Shown here: positions 1-6,868 of the stretch, piece after piece
Position numbering within the stretch: position 1 is the first letter of the stretch
Layout: each line of letters starts with the position of its first letter
Assembly (NCBI GenBank): GCA_031266235.1
Contig: JAISBJ010000031.1
Location: 1 to 14,383 of the forward strand
Source: Puniceicoccales bacterium
GTDB lineage: Bacteria > Verrucomicrobiota > Verrucomicrobiia > Opitutales > LL51
Length of the DNA stretch: 14,383 bases
Direction of reading: 5' to 3'
Program-made: the position numbers and the translations under genes
Notes under the pieces: model-generated
What the model was told of the DNA's origin: nothing
Seen by the model: only the letters and a program-made list of their open reading frames with translations
Database searches by the model: none

Positions 1-84
1 CTCCCGTCGCAGGATCAGGCGATCCCCCAACTCATGGAGCGCCTCGCCAAAGAAATTTGTGCACTTTTGGTCAATATTTGGTAA
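1..84 (+). CDS. C-terminal fragment of a small protein, possibly LptE-like LPS-assembly lipoprotein
   Basis: An open frame enters from the left edge and stops with TAA at 82-84, giving 27 visible residues that end in LLVNIW. The fragment reads as an amphipathic helix (QLMERLAKEICALLVNIW). Helical ends of this kind, with a terminal Trp, occur in LptE-like proteins, which plug the LptD barrel and deliver LPS to the outer leaflet. The neighbouring MsbA-type exporter and hldD fit that reading, but the piece is too short to assign. The stop lies 14 bases before the prmA start, and the prmA ribosome binding site follows it directly, so the two are probably co-transcribed. Seen: an open frame with a plausible end. 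Inferred: the LptE identity. Confidence 0.4.
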   Translation, partial: LPSQDQAIPQLMERLAKEICALLVNIW

Positions 85-86
85 AC

Positions 87-90
87 GGAG
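87..90 (+). promoter_or_regulatory. Ribosome binding site for prmA
   Basis: GGAG lies 8 bases before the ATG at 99. It supports that start over the in-frame TTG at 57, which lies inside the preceding gene and would add 14 residues with no family counterpart. Confidence 0.6.
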
Positions 91-98
91 TGACGCAG

Positions 99-1022
99 AT
101 GGAAGACTTTCCAACAGCCCAAAAAGCTAGCAATTTACGGGAAAAATCGAGTGTGAATAGGGTTTTTTTAGATTTGTCGCCGGAAGAAGCGGCCGCCGTC
201 GAAAGGGCGTTTTCCGAGGAGGAGCAGGGGCCGTGGGTGATCGAAAAAACGGACCAGCAATGCCAGTTGTGCGGATATTTTGACGGAAATTTTCAAGAAT
301 TTTGGCAACTTTTACAAACGCGAATCCCCCTGCTCGCCGCGAAAACACTGGCCCGCGAGGAGCTCCCCGCCCGCGAGTGGCAGGAGGAGTATAAGCGATT
401 CCTAAAGCCTTTCCAGCTGGGCTGCCTGCACGTCGTCCCCGCCTGGGAGCGGCTCAGTTACCCGGTGCCGGACGGCCAATTTGCCGTTTATTTAGACGCC
501 GAAATGGCTTTCGGGACGGGTGCCCACGAGACGACGAAATTGTGTTTGGCGCGCATCGTGGACTACAGAAATTTGTTTAAAAGCACGCTATTTTTGAAAA
601 AAATGATCGATGTCGGCTGCGGTTCGGGGATCCTCTCCATAGCGGCGGCAAAACTCGGCTTCGGGCGCGTTTACGGCTTCGACAATGATCCGGAGGCGGT
701 CAAGATCAGCGAAAAAAATGCGCGGGAAAACGGCGTATCGACCATTGAATTTTCTGTGGCGGGCATAAGTGCGGGGATTTTGGGGTACCAGGCGGACCTC
801 GTCGTTGCCAATATTTTGGCGCCGGTCTTGATTGCCCACGCGTCGCTGCTGGTTAACACCGTCAAGCGCTACGGCATTTTGTCGCTGAGCGGCATACTCG
901 ACGGGGAGGTGGAGGCGGTCAAAACTGCATTTACGCCGCTGGTGGAGCGCCATTGGGACGGCTCCATTTCCAACACAAAAACGATGGGCCAGTGGAGCGA
1001 AATCGCCTACATTCGGACCTAA
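99..1022 (+). CDS. prmA: Ribosomal protein L11 methyltransferase
   Basis: This is a cytosolic S-adenosylmethionine-dependent enzyme that methylates lysines and the N-terminus of ribosomal protein L11. The product is 307 residues, close to the usual 290-300. The N-terminal third is the less conserved L11-recognition domain. The catalytic domain carries the family hallmarks: FGTGAHETT at about 138-146 (usual form FGTGTHPTT), the SAM-binding loop DVGCGSG at 171-177, and NILAPV at about 238-243, which corresponds to the NILA motif near the active site. LSGIL near the C-terminus is also typical. The ATG at 99 is chosen because of the GGAG at 87-90. The gene sits 14 bases after the upstream frame and 70 bases before the binding-protein gene. 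The family assignment is firm; L11 as substrate rests on family knowledge. Confidence 0.95.
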   Translation: MEDFPTAQKASNLREKSSVNRVFLDLSPEEAAAVERAFSEEEQGPWVIEKTDQQCQLCGYFDGNFQEFWQLLQTRIPLLAAKTLAREELPAREWQEEYKRFLKPFQLGCLHVVPAWERLSYPVPDGQFAVYLDAEMAFGTGAHETTKLCLARIVDYRNLFKSTLFLKKMIDVGCGSGILSIAAAKLGFGRVYGFDNDPEAVKISEKNARENGVSTIEFSVAGISAGILGYQADLVVANILAPVLIAHASLLVNTVKRYGILSLSGILDGEVEAVKTAFTPLVERHWDGSISNTKTMGQWSEIAYIRT

Positions 1023-1092
1023 ATGCTCTCTTCTACGGGCCAGTGTGCCGCAAATTTATTGACCTCGGCGGCAAAAATGTTAAATTTTTTCC

Positions 1093-2028
1093 GTGGGAAA
1101 ATGTGGCAAAACGGGATTGCTTTTTTATTTTGGGATTGTAGGTTTATTGGCGAATGGCGCGGCGGCGGAAAACTCCGGCGCGCCCAAGGGAATAATCATT
1201 ACGGAGAATCAAATCGCTGTGCTGCGGGCGATCGCCGACTTTCTTTTCTCGACGGGGAGAGACACCGGAGATTTGGAAGCTACTAACGCCAAAAAATTGA
1301 GTGAACAACAGGGAAAACAGGAGAAAGTGATTCAAGGGGTGCTGCCGGCTGAATCTGAAAAAAATTTAAAAGTAGGCGTCTTGCGCGGCAATTTACCCCT
1401 CGCGGACATGCGCGACGGAAAGCCCGTGGGTTTCGAAATCGATTGGCTAAAACTGCTTCTTGAGGGAGAGGCGGTCACTTTGGAATTTACTTCGCTCGAC
1501 GCCGCCGGAGTCGGAAAGGCCATGGAGGCGGGCACGGTCGACGTCGTCGTGGGCGGTTGTGTGAAATCCCAAAATGATCTTCCAGGCCGCAGCGAAAGTT
1601 ATTTAAATGCGGACATTGTCGCTGTTTTTGAGAAAAAATTCACAAAAAATTCACAAAAATTTTCCTTTTCCGGAAAAAGTATCGGCGCAATTGACGGCTC
1701 CTCCGAAGAAACTTTTATGCGCAATGCCGGTGTCGCGGACGCAAAAATAATCACCTTTCCCTCCAATGACGCCATGGTCGCCGACTTATTAAAAGAAAGT
1801 AAAAATCCGGGCGAAAGTATTGATGTTTTTTTAACCAATAGCCACGTTGCGCGGGATATGGTAGCGAGATATCCGGAGTTGAAATCGCAGTCGCTCGGAG
1901 AAAAACGGGAGGTCGTTATTCAAACGCAAAAAGGTTCGCCGTGGCGGGAGGCGCTCGATCGGAGGATAAAAGAGTCAGTCGGGTCGCAAAAATTTTTGGA
2001 GTTGAAGCGCCGCTGGAATTTGGAATGA
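1093..2028 (+). CDS. Secreted family-3 (amino-acid-type) solute-binding protein
   Basis: This is a predicted exported solute-binding protein of the SBP_bac_3 type, a family that captures amino acids or similar polar solutes for ABC importers. The product is 311 residues from a GTG start at 1093; an in-frame TAA at 1081 rules out a much longer version, and no convincing Shine-Dalgarno is seen. A hydrophobic leader runs to about residue 25 with likely cleavage after NGAAA. The binding fold starts near residue 91 with LKVGVLRGN and continues with KPVGFEIDWLK and VDVVVGG, then GKSIGAIDGSSEE, and ends with a lysine/arginine-rich helix before RRWNLE. About 60 extra, partly helical residues separate the leader from the fold, which is unusual. 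No permease or ATPase of an importer is visible; the next gene is an exporter. The ligand cannot be inferred. The start is doubtful because another frame over the leader is also open and hydrophobic. Confidence 0.8.
   Translation: MGKCGKTGLLFYFGIVGLLANGAAAENSGAPKGIIITENQIAVLRAIADFLFSTGRDTGDLEATNAKKLSEQQGKQEKVIQGVLPAESEKNLKVGVLRGNLPLADMRDGKPVGFEIDWLKLLLEGEAVTLEFTSLDAAGVGKAMEAGTVDVVVGGCVKSQNDLPGRSESYLNADIVAVFEKKFTKNSQKFSFSGKSIGAIDGSSEETFMRNAGVADAKIITFPSNDAMVADLLKESKNPGESIDVFLTNSHVARDMVARYPELKSQSLGEKREVVIQTQKGSPWREALDRRIKESVGSQKFLELKRRWNLE
1633..1654 (+). repeat. 11-bp perfect tandem duplication in the binding-protein gene
   Basis: AAAAAATTCAC occurs twice in direct succession (1633-1643 and 1644-1654) and is followed by the near-copy AAAAATTTTCC. 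It lies in the coding sequence and reads KKFTKNSQKF. Because 11 is not a multiple of three, gain or loss of a unit would shift the reading frame. Confidence 0.75.
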
Positions 2029-2084
2029 TTTAGGTTTGAAGATTTGTGAAATCGTGCATGGTAGGGGCTATGCGTGATTGCCGG

Positions 2085-3830
2085 ATGAGTGCGTGGAGTC
2101 TGTTCGATTACTTCAAATTCCTCAAAAAAACCAAGAAAGATGTGGCCATCGCGATCGTTATGGGGGTGATTCGCGGCCTGTCGAGCGGCTTTGGCATCCC
2201 CGTTATCCTCAAATATTCCTCGAGCATCCTGTTTGGCGACCAGGTAGTCGACGGCGTTGTGCTGACAATGCTTGCACTATTGCCCATGTTTGTTATGTTT
2301 GTTCGAGGGGTTTCCGGGTTTTTGAGTTCCTACTATTTTTCGGCTTGCGGGCAGCACATCGTGGAGGAGTTGCGCATGATGATTTTCCAAAAAATTCAGC
2401 GGCTACACGTCGGGTTTTTCAACGACTGTCCGCCGTCGGAGCTGATCTCCCGCTCCATCAACGCCAGTACCATCATTCAGAGCAATTTGGTTGACATTTC
2501 CCTCGACATCATTACGCAGCCAATGGCGCTTTTGGGGGCGATCGGCTATTTGATTTACCTCTGCGTGGAGGAGTCGGACCTGGTTATTTTACTTTTATTT
2601 TTAACGGCTTTACCACTTTTTATCTTTCCGATCCGGAAGATTGGGCAGCGATTGCGGCGGAAGTCGGGGCAGATGCAGGGGCGGACCGCGGAGATTATCA
2701 ATCGGCTCAACCACAATTTAGCGGCGATCAAGGAGGTGCGGGCGTTTGGATTGGAGAAGCAGGAGGTGGGGAGCTATCGGCGGGCGTGCCATGCTTTTTC
2801 GGACGCCTTTTTGAAGGTCATAAAATACCAACTGATCGTGGCGCCGCTCGTCGAAATTGTTTCGGCCGTTGGCGTAGGTTTTGCGATGTTTTACGCCTAC
2901 GAGCGCGGATTGAAGCTGGAGGTTTTCATGTCTTTGGCGATGGCGCTTTATTTTGGCTACGATGCCATCAAGCGTTTGGGGGACATCAGCAATAAGATTC
3001 AGACCAGCATAGCGGCGGTGGACCGGATCGAAGCGATTTTGAACGAGCCGGAGAAAATTGTGGATCCGCGGAATCCGGTGTGCGTCGGGAAGTTGCGGGG
3101 TGACATTGCATTTCGCGACGTCGTCTTTTCCTACGCGAAGAATCGTGAAGTTTTAAAAAAAATTAACATAGAAATGGCTCACGGCAGGACTTACGCCCTC
3201 GTCGGGGCGAGTGGTGCGGGGAAATCGACTTTTGTCAATATGATTTTACGTTTTTACGATCCGGACCAGGGGAGTATTTGCATAGACGACGTCGATCTGC
3301 GGGAGATGGCGAAGGCCGATTTGCGCCGCAATATTGGCTACGTGCCGCAGGACCCCGCGCTGATTAATGACACAATTTTTAACAATATCACTTGGGGGAA
3401 GCCCGGTGCTTCGGAGGCGGAGGTGATCGAGGCGTCCCAGAAGGCTTACGCCCACGATTTTATCCTGCAGATGGAGAGCGGCTACGACACGATTATCGGC
3501 GAGTCCGGCAATTGTTTGAGTGGGGGGCAGCGGCAGCGGCTCGCGTTGGCCCGCGTATTTCTCCGCGATTCCCCGATTTTAATTTTCGACGAAGCGACGT
3601 CGGCGCTAGATTCCGAGAGCCAGCAGGCGATTTACCGGGCGATTAAAAATTTAGCAAATGATAAAACAATTATTATGATTTCCCACCGATTCAGCATGAT
3701 GTCGATCGTCGACGAGGTACTCGTTTTTTCCCACGGGAGGATCGTCGAGAGCGGGTCCCATGGAAATTTATTGGCCGGCGACACTTTGTATCGCAAATTG
3801 TACGAAAAACAGCAGGTAATAGAGACATGA
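2085..3830 (+). CDS. MsbA-type ABC exporter (fused membrane and ATPase domains)
   Basis: This is an inner-membrane half-transporter expected to work as a homodimer. Taking residue 1 at the ATG at 2085, the product is 581 residues, the size of MsbA and its relatives. The N-terminal half holds about six membrane segments (roughly 20-42, 56-85, 135-160, 164-184, 250-275 and 280-300). The ATPase follows with Walker A GASGAGKST (374-382), the Q-loop region YVPQDP, signature LSGGQRQRLA (478-487), Walker B ILIFDE with catalytic Glu503, D-loop SALD and H-loop His534. A GTG at 2046 and ATGs at 2058 and 2070 are in frame upstream; 2085 is preferred because the added stretch is Cys-rich and unlike family N-termini, though AGGGG at 2063-2067 makes 2070 possible. 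The gene overlaps hldD by 4 bases. Lipid A flipping is inferred from the fold and the LPS-gene neighbour; a general multidrug or lipid exporter is the alternative. Confidence 0.88.
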   Translation: MSAWSLFDYFKFLKKTKKDVAIAIVMGVIRGLSSGFGIPVILKYSSSILFGDQVVDGVVLTMLALLPMFVMFVRGVSGFLSSYYFSACGQHIVEELRMMIFQKIQRLHVGFFNDCPPSELISRSINASTIIQSNLVDISLDIITQPMALLGAIGYLIYLCVEESDLVILLLFLTALPLFIFPIRKIGQRLRRKSGQMQGRTAEIINRLNHNLAAIKEVRAFGLEKQEVGSYRRACHAFSDAFLKVIKYQLIVAPLVEIVSAVGVGFAMFYAYERGLKLEVFMSLAMALYFGYDAIKRLGDISNKIQTSIAAVDRIEAILNEPEKIVDPRNPVCVGKLRGDIAFRDVVFSYAKNREVLKKINIEMAHGRTYALVGASGAGKSTFVNMILRFYDPDQGSICIDDVDLREMAKADLRRNIGYVPQDPALINDTIFNNITWGKPGASEAEVIEASQKAYAHDFILQMESGYDTIIGESGNCLSGGQRQRLALARVFLRDSPILIFDEATSALDSESQQAIYRAIKNLANDKTIIMISHRFSMMSIVDEVLVFSHGRIVESGSHGNLLAGDTLYRKLYEKQQVIET

Positions 3831-4828
3831 GGATCGGCGAAGGTAAAATTTTGGTCACAGGCGGCGCGGGCATGATCGGCAGTGCCGTCGTTTGGGCGCT
3901 CAACCGCTTGAATCTGGAAGACATCGTGGTTTGCGACCGGCTGTCCGACGATGATCGCTACAAAAATCTTATACCTCTGCGCTTCGGCGATTACGTCGAC
4001 GCGGACGACCTGTTGACTTACTTGGCGGAGCCGGAAAACCGCACCATTAAAACGATTTTTCACTTGGGGGCCTGCGCCGATACGACCGAGACCGATGGCC
4101 GATTTTTAATGAAAAATAACTTTGAATTTACAAAAAATTTGGCACAATTTGCGGCGGGACGCGGGATACGCTTCGTCTACGCTTCTTCGGCGGCGACCTA
4201 CGGCGATGGCGCTCAGGGGATGGAGGACGGCGAATCGGACCTGAAAAAATTGCGCCCGCTGAATATGTACGCCTATTCTAAACATTTATTTGACATTTAC
4301 GGCCGCTCGCGGGGGCTGAAATTGTATGCCGCGAAGTACTTCAACGTCTTCGGGCCCAATGAAAATCACAAGGCGCACATGGTGAGCATGGTGGCGCGCG
4401 CCTACCGGCAGATTCGCGAGACGGGGACGGTCCGGCTCTTCAAAAGTTACCGCCCGCAGTACGCCGACGGCTGCCAGCGGCGAGATTTTTTGTACGCCAA
4501 AGATGCGGCCCAGATGACCGTTTTTTTGGGGGACGTCCCGGAGAAAATCGATGGGCGCGAGACGTCTGGGATTTACAATTTGGCGTCCGGCGTGGCGAGT
4601 ACGTGGCTCGAGTTGGTCGATCCGGTTTTTAAAATTTTGGGTAAGCCGCCCCGCGTCGAATTTATCGAAATGTCGGAAAATTTACAAAAAAAATACCAAT
4701 ATTTTACTTGCGGTGATATCAAAAAATTGCGTGCGATTGGCTACGCGGCTGCGCTAACGCCCCTGGAAGAGGCTGTGGCGGACTATGTTTCGAATTATTT
4801 GCTCCCCGGGAAGCGCCTGGGCGAGTAG
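3827..4828 (+). CDS. hldD: ADP-L-glycero-D-manno-heptose 6-epimerase
   Basis: This cytosolic short-chain dehydrogenase/reductase-type epimerase converts ADP-D-glycero-D-manno-heptose to the L-glycero form, the donor for the LPS inner core. The product is 333 residues, slightly longer than the 310 of E. coli. The dinucleotide-binding glycine motif GGAGMIG is at residues 12-18. The catalytic pair is Tyr148 and Lys152 in NMYAYSKHLFD. The stretch KYFNVFGPNENHK is characteristic of this epimerase and separates it from most UDP-sugar epimerases, as does the later CQRRDFLYAKDAA segment. The ATG overlaps the exporter's stop codon as ATGA (3827-3830), which suggests translational coupling. Its presence implies heptose in the LPS core; the other heptose genes (gmhA, hldE, gmhB) are not in the window. 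A related NAD-dependent sugar epimerase is the less likely alternative. Confidence 0.92.
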   Translation: MRIGEGKILVTGGAGMIGSAVVWALNRLNLEDIVVCDRLSDDDRYKNLIPLRFGDYVDADDLLTYLAEPENRTIKTIFHLGACADTTETDGRFLMKNNFEFTKNLAQFAAGRGIRFVYASSAATYGDGAQGMEDGESDLKKLRPLNMYAYSKHLFDIYGRSRGLKLYAAKYFNVFGPNENHKAHMVSMVARAYRQIRETGTVRLFKSYRPQYADGCQRRDFLYAKDAAQMTVFLGDVPEKIDGRETSGIYNLASGVASTWLELVDPVFKILGKPPRVEFIEMSENLQKKYQYFTCGDIKKLRAIGYAAALTPLEEAVADYVSNYLLPGKRLGE

Positions 4829-4840
4829 CGCCGGGAAATT

Positions 4841-6844
4841 ATGACTGCGCCGTCGCCAAAGGAAAAAAAGAAAATTCAGAAGAAAATTTTACAATTGCGA
4901 GCGGAAATCGATCGCCACGACCGCCTCTATTATAAGGATTCGCGGCCGGAAATCTCCGATTTTGAGTACGACTGTTTGAAAAGCGAGCTGTCGCATTTGG
5001 AGTCGCTGTTGCCGGAGACGGCCAGCCAGACGGGGCCCGGCGACGATCGCAGCGGGCATCTGCTGACGCGTAAACATTATTTGCCCATGCTGAGTCTGGA
5101 AAATACTTATAATTTGGCGGAGGTTTTCGAGTTTGACGCGCGCATCCGCAAATTGCTGGCGACGGAACGGGACGTCGAATACGTCGTGGAGCCGAAAATC
5201 GATGGCCTGGCCGTGAATTTGATCTACGAAAACGGCGAGCTGAAATATGCGTTGACGCGCGGCAATGGCGTCGAAGGCGACGACGTGACCGATAATGTAA
5301 AAACGATCGCCGGCCTGCCGCTGGCACTCGAAAATGTCCCCGAACGCATCGAGATCCGCGGCGAAGTGTATATAAATCATGAAATTTTCCAAAAAATTAA
5401 CGAAAAGCGGCGGCATTCCGGGGAAACGCCATTCGCCAATGCGCGGAATTTGGCCTCTGGGACGTTGAAGTTGATGGACAGCGAGGAGGTGCGGGCGCGG
5501 CATTTGAAAATTTTGCTGTACGGCCTTGGCGTGGGTAATTTTTTAAAAAAGCAGTGCGAAATTTATGAATTTTTACAAAAATTTGGCTTTCCGTCGCAGA
5601 AATTTTACATAACTTGCGAAAAAATGGGCGACGCGGAGGCGATCATTGGGCGATTGGGGGCCATGCGCGATCGGCTACCCTATGCGACCGACGGCGTCGT
5701 GTTCAAGGTCAACGACTGCGCGCTGCAGGAGCGGCTGGGGGCGACGGCGAAGGCTCCCCGCTGGGCGTTTGCCTACAAATTCGAGCCCGAGCGCGCGGAA
5801 ACCGTTTTGCGGAATGTCGTTTTTCAGGTGGGTCGGACGGGGGTTGTCACGCCGGTAGCGGAGTTGGCGCCGGTCAATTTGTCGGGCTCGTGGGTATCGC
5901 GGGCGACGTTGCACAACGCGGACGACGTGGCCAAGAAGGACATTCGCGTTGGCGACACGGTGATTGTGGAAAAATCGGGCGAAATTATTCCGGCCATCGT
6001 CGGCGTGAAATTGGAAAATCGGCCTCCGGGCGGTCTGGAGCCGCTGAATTTCCCCAGGAATTGTCCACGTTGCGGGGCGGCGCTCGTGCGTTTGGCGGAC
6101 GAGGTGGCGTGGCGTTGTCCCGGCGGGGATTGCGCGGAGCAGGTGGTGCAAAAAATCGTTTATTTTGCTTCGAAAACGGCGATGGACATCGATGGTTTAG
6201 GGGAAGCCGTTGTGAGGGGGCTGGTCGAGAGCGGCAAGCTGAAAACGGTTGCCGACATTTATGCGCTGGCCAAGGAGGATTTGTTTGTATTGGAAAATTT
6301 TGGTGATAAATCCGTAAATTATTTACTTTCTGCCATTGAGCGCAGTAAAAAAACGGCGCTGTGGCGGCTGATCAACGCGCTGGGGATTCCGGCGATTGGC
6401 GAAAAGACGGCGAAGGATTTGGCCCAATATTTTCGCGACTGGGCCACTTTAGAGGCGGCGTCGGCCGAAGAATTGGAGCATGTCCGCGGCGTTGGTAAAA
6501 AAGTTGCGCAGGGGATTTTTGATTATTTTCGCAGCGCGAGAAATGTAAATTTAATGGGAAAAATACGGCAAATCGGCTTCACTTTCGCAGATTCTGCTGC
6601 CCATTACAACCCCAATTTTTCGCAAAAAATATTTGTATTGACAGGAACTTTACAGCAATTTACGCGTCATCAAGCCAGGGAATTGATCGAAAAAAACGGC
6701 GGTTCCGTCGTCGGCGCGCTGTCGGCTAAGGTCGACGTCCTAGTCGCTGGGGCCGACGCCGGCCAAAAATTAGCCGCTGCGAGGGAAAAAAATATCGAAA
6801 TTTGGAGTGAAATGGACCTCGTCGAAAAGCTGTCGGCGGAATGA
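4841..6844 (+). CDS. ligA: NAD+-dependent DNA ligase
   Basis: This is the essential replicative and repair ligase, which seals nicks using NAD+. The product is 667 residues against 671 in E. coli, with all expected domains. A short N-terminal helical NMN-binding region comes first. The adenylation domain follows, with the nucleotidyl-acceptor Lys119 in KIDG and the downstream GETPFANARN and DGVVFKV motifs. Next are an OB fold (around VGRTGVVTPVAEL), a four-cysteine zinc site (Cys408, Cys411, Cys426, Cys431), helix-hairpin-helix repeats including GIPAIGEKTAKDL and VRGVGKKVA, and a C-terminal BRCT domain from about 592 containing LTGTL and VLVAGADAGQKL. The ATG is 12 bases after hldD, with GGGA a few bases upstream. 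It is the last plus-strand gene and converges on the secretin gene with 24 bases between stops. No residue appears to be missing. Confidence 0.97.
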   Translation: MTAPSPKEKKKIQKKILQLRAEIDRHDRLYYKDSRPEISDFEYDCLKSELSHLESLLPETASQTGPGDDRSGHLLTRKHYLPMLSLENTYNLAEVFEFDARIRKLLATERDVEYVVEPKIDGLAVNLIYENGELKYALTRGNGVEGDDVTDNVKTIAGLPLALENVPERIEIRGEVYINHEIFQKINEKRRHSGETPFANARNLASGTLKLMDSEEVRARHLKILLYGLGVGNFLKKQCEIYEFLQKFGFPSQKFYITCEKMGDAEAIIGRLGAMRDRLPYATDGVVFKVNDCALQERLGATAKAPRWAFAYKFEPERAETVLRNVVFQVGRTGVVTPVAELAPVNLSGSWVSRATLHNADDVAKKDIRVGDTVIVEKSGEIIPAIVGVKLENRPPGGLEPLNFPRNCPRCGAALVRLADEVAWRCPGGDCAEQVVQKIVYFASKTAMDIDGLGEAVVRGLVESGKLKTVADIYALAKEDLFVLENFGDKSVNYLLSAIERSKKTALWRLINALGIPAIGEKTAKDLAQYFRDWATLEAASAEELEHVRGVGKKVAQGIFDYFRSARNVNLMGKIRQIGFTFADSAAHYNPNFSQKIFVLTGTLQQFTRHQARELIEKNGGSVVGALSAKVDVLVAGADAGQKLAAAREKNIEIWSEMDLVEKLSAE

Positions 6845-6868
6845 TATTTTACGAATTTATAACCATTT

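Noticed and set aside
1050..1076. Hairpin GCCGC...GCGGC after prmA as a terminator
   Set aside because: The stem is only five pairs with a long loop and is followed by A residues, not a T-run.
1023..1286. Separate small gene between prmA and the binding protein
   Set aside because: After about residue 35 its product turns Arg/Gly-rich, and it overlaps the better-supported binding-protein frame. Only its hydrophobic start is interesting and is reported as a frame question.
4889..5503. 204-residue minus-strand frame within ligA
   Set aside because: It is antisense to the conserved adenylation domain with no motif of its own; a shadow frame.
5614..6306. 230-residue open frame on the plus strand
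   Set aside because: It lies wholly inside ligA in another frame, is Gly/Arg-rich as expected from a shifted GC-rich gene, and has no recognisable motif, while the ligA frame keeps its zinc site and other motifs here.
6845..6868. Bidirectional terminator between ligA and the secretin gene
   Set aside because: The 24 bases are AT-rich but contain no GC-rich inverted repeat; termination may be factor-dependent or lie elsewhere.
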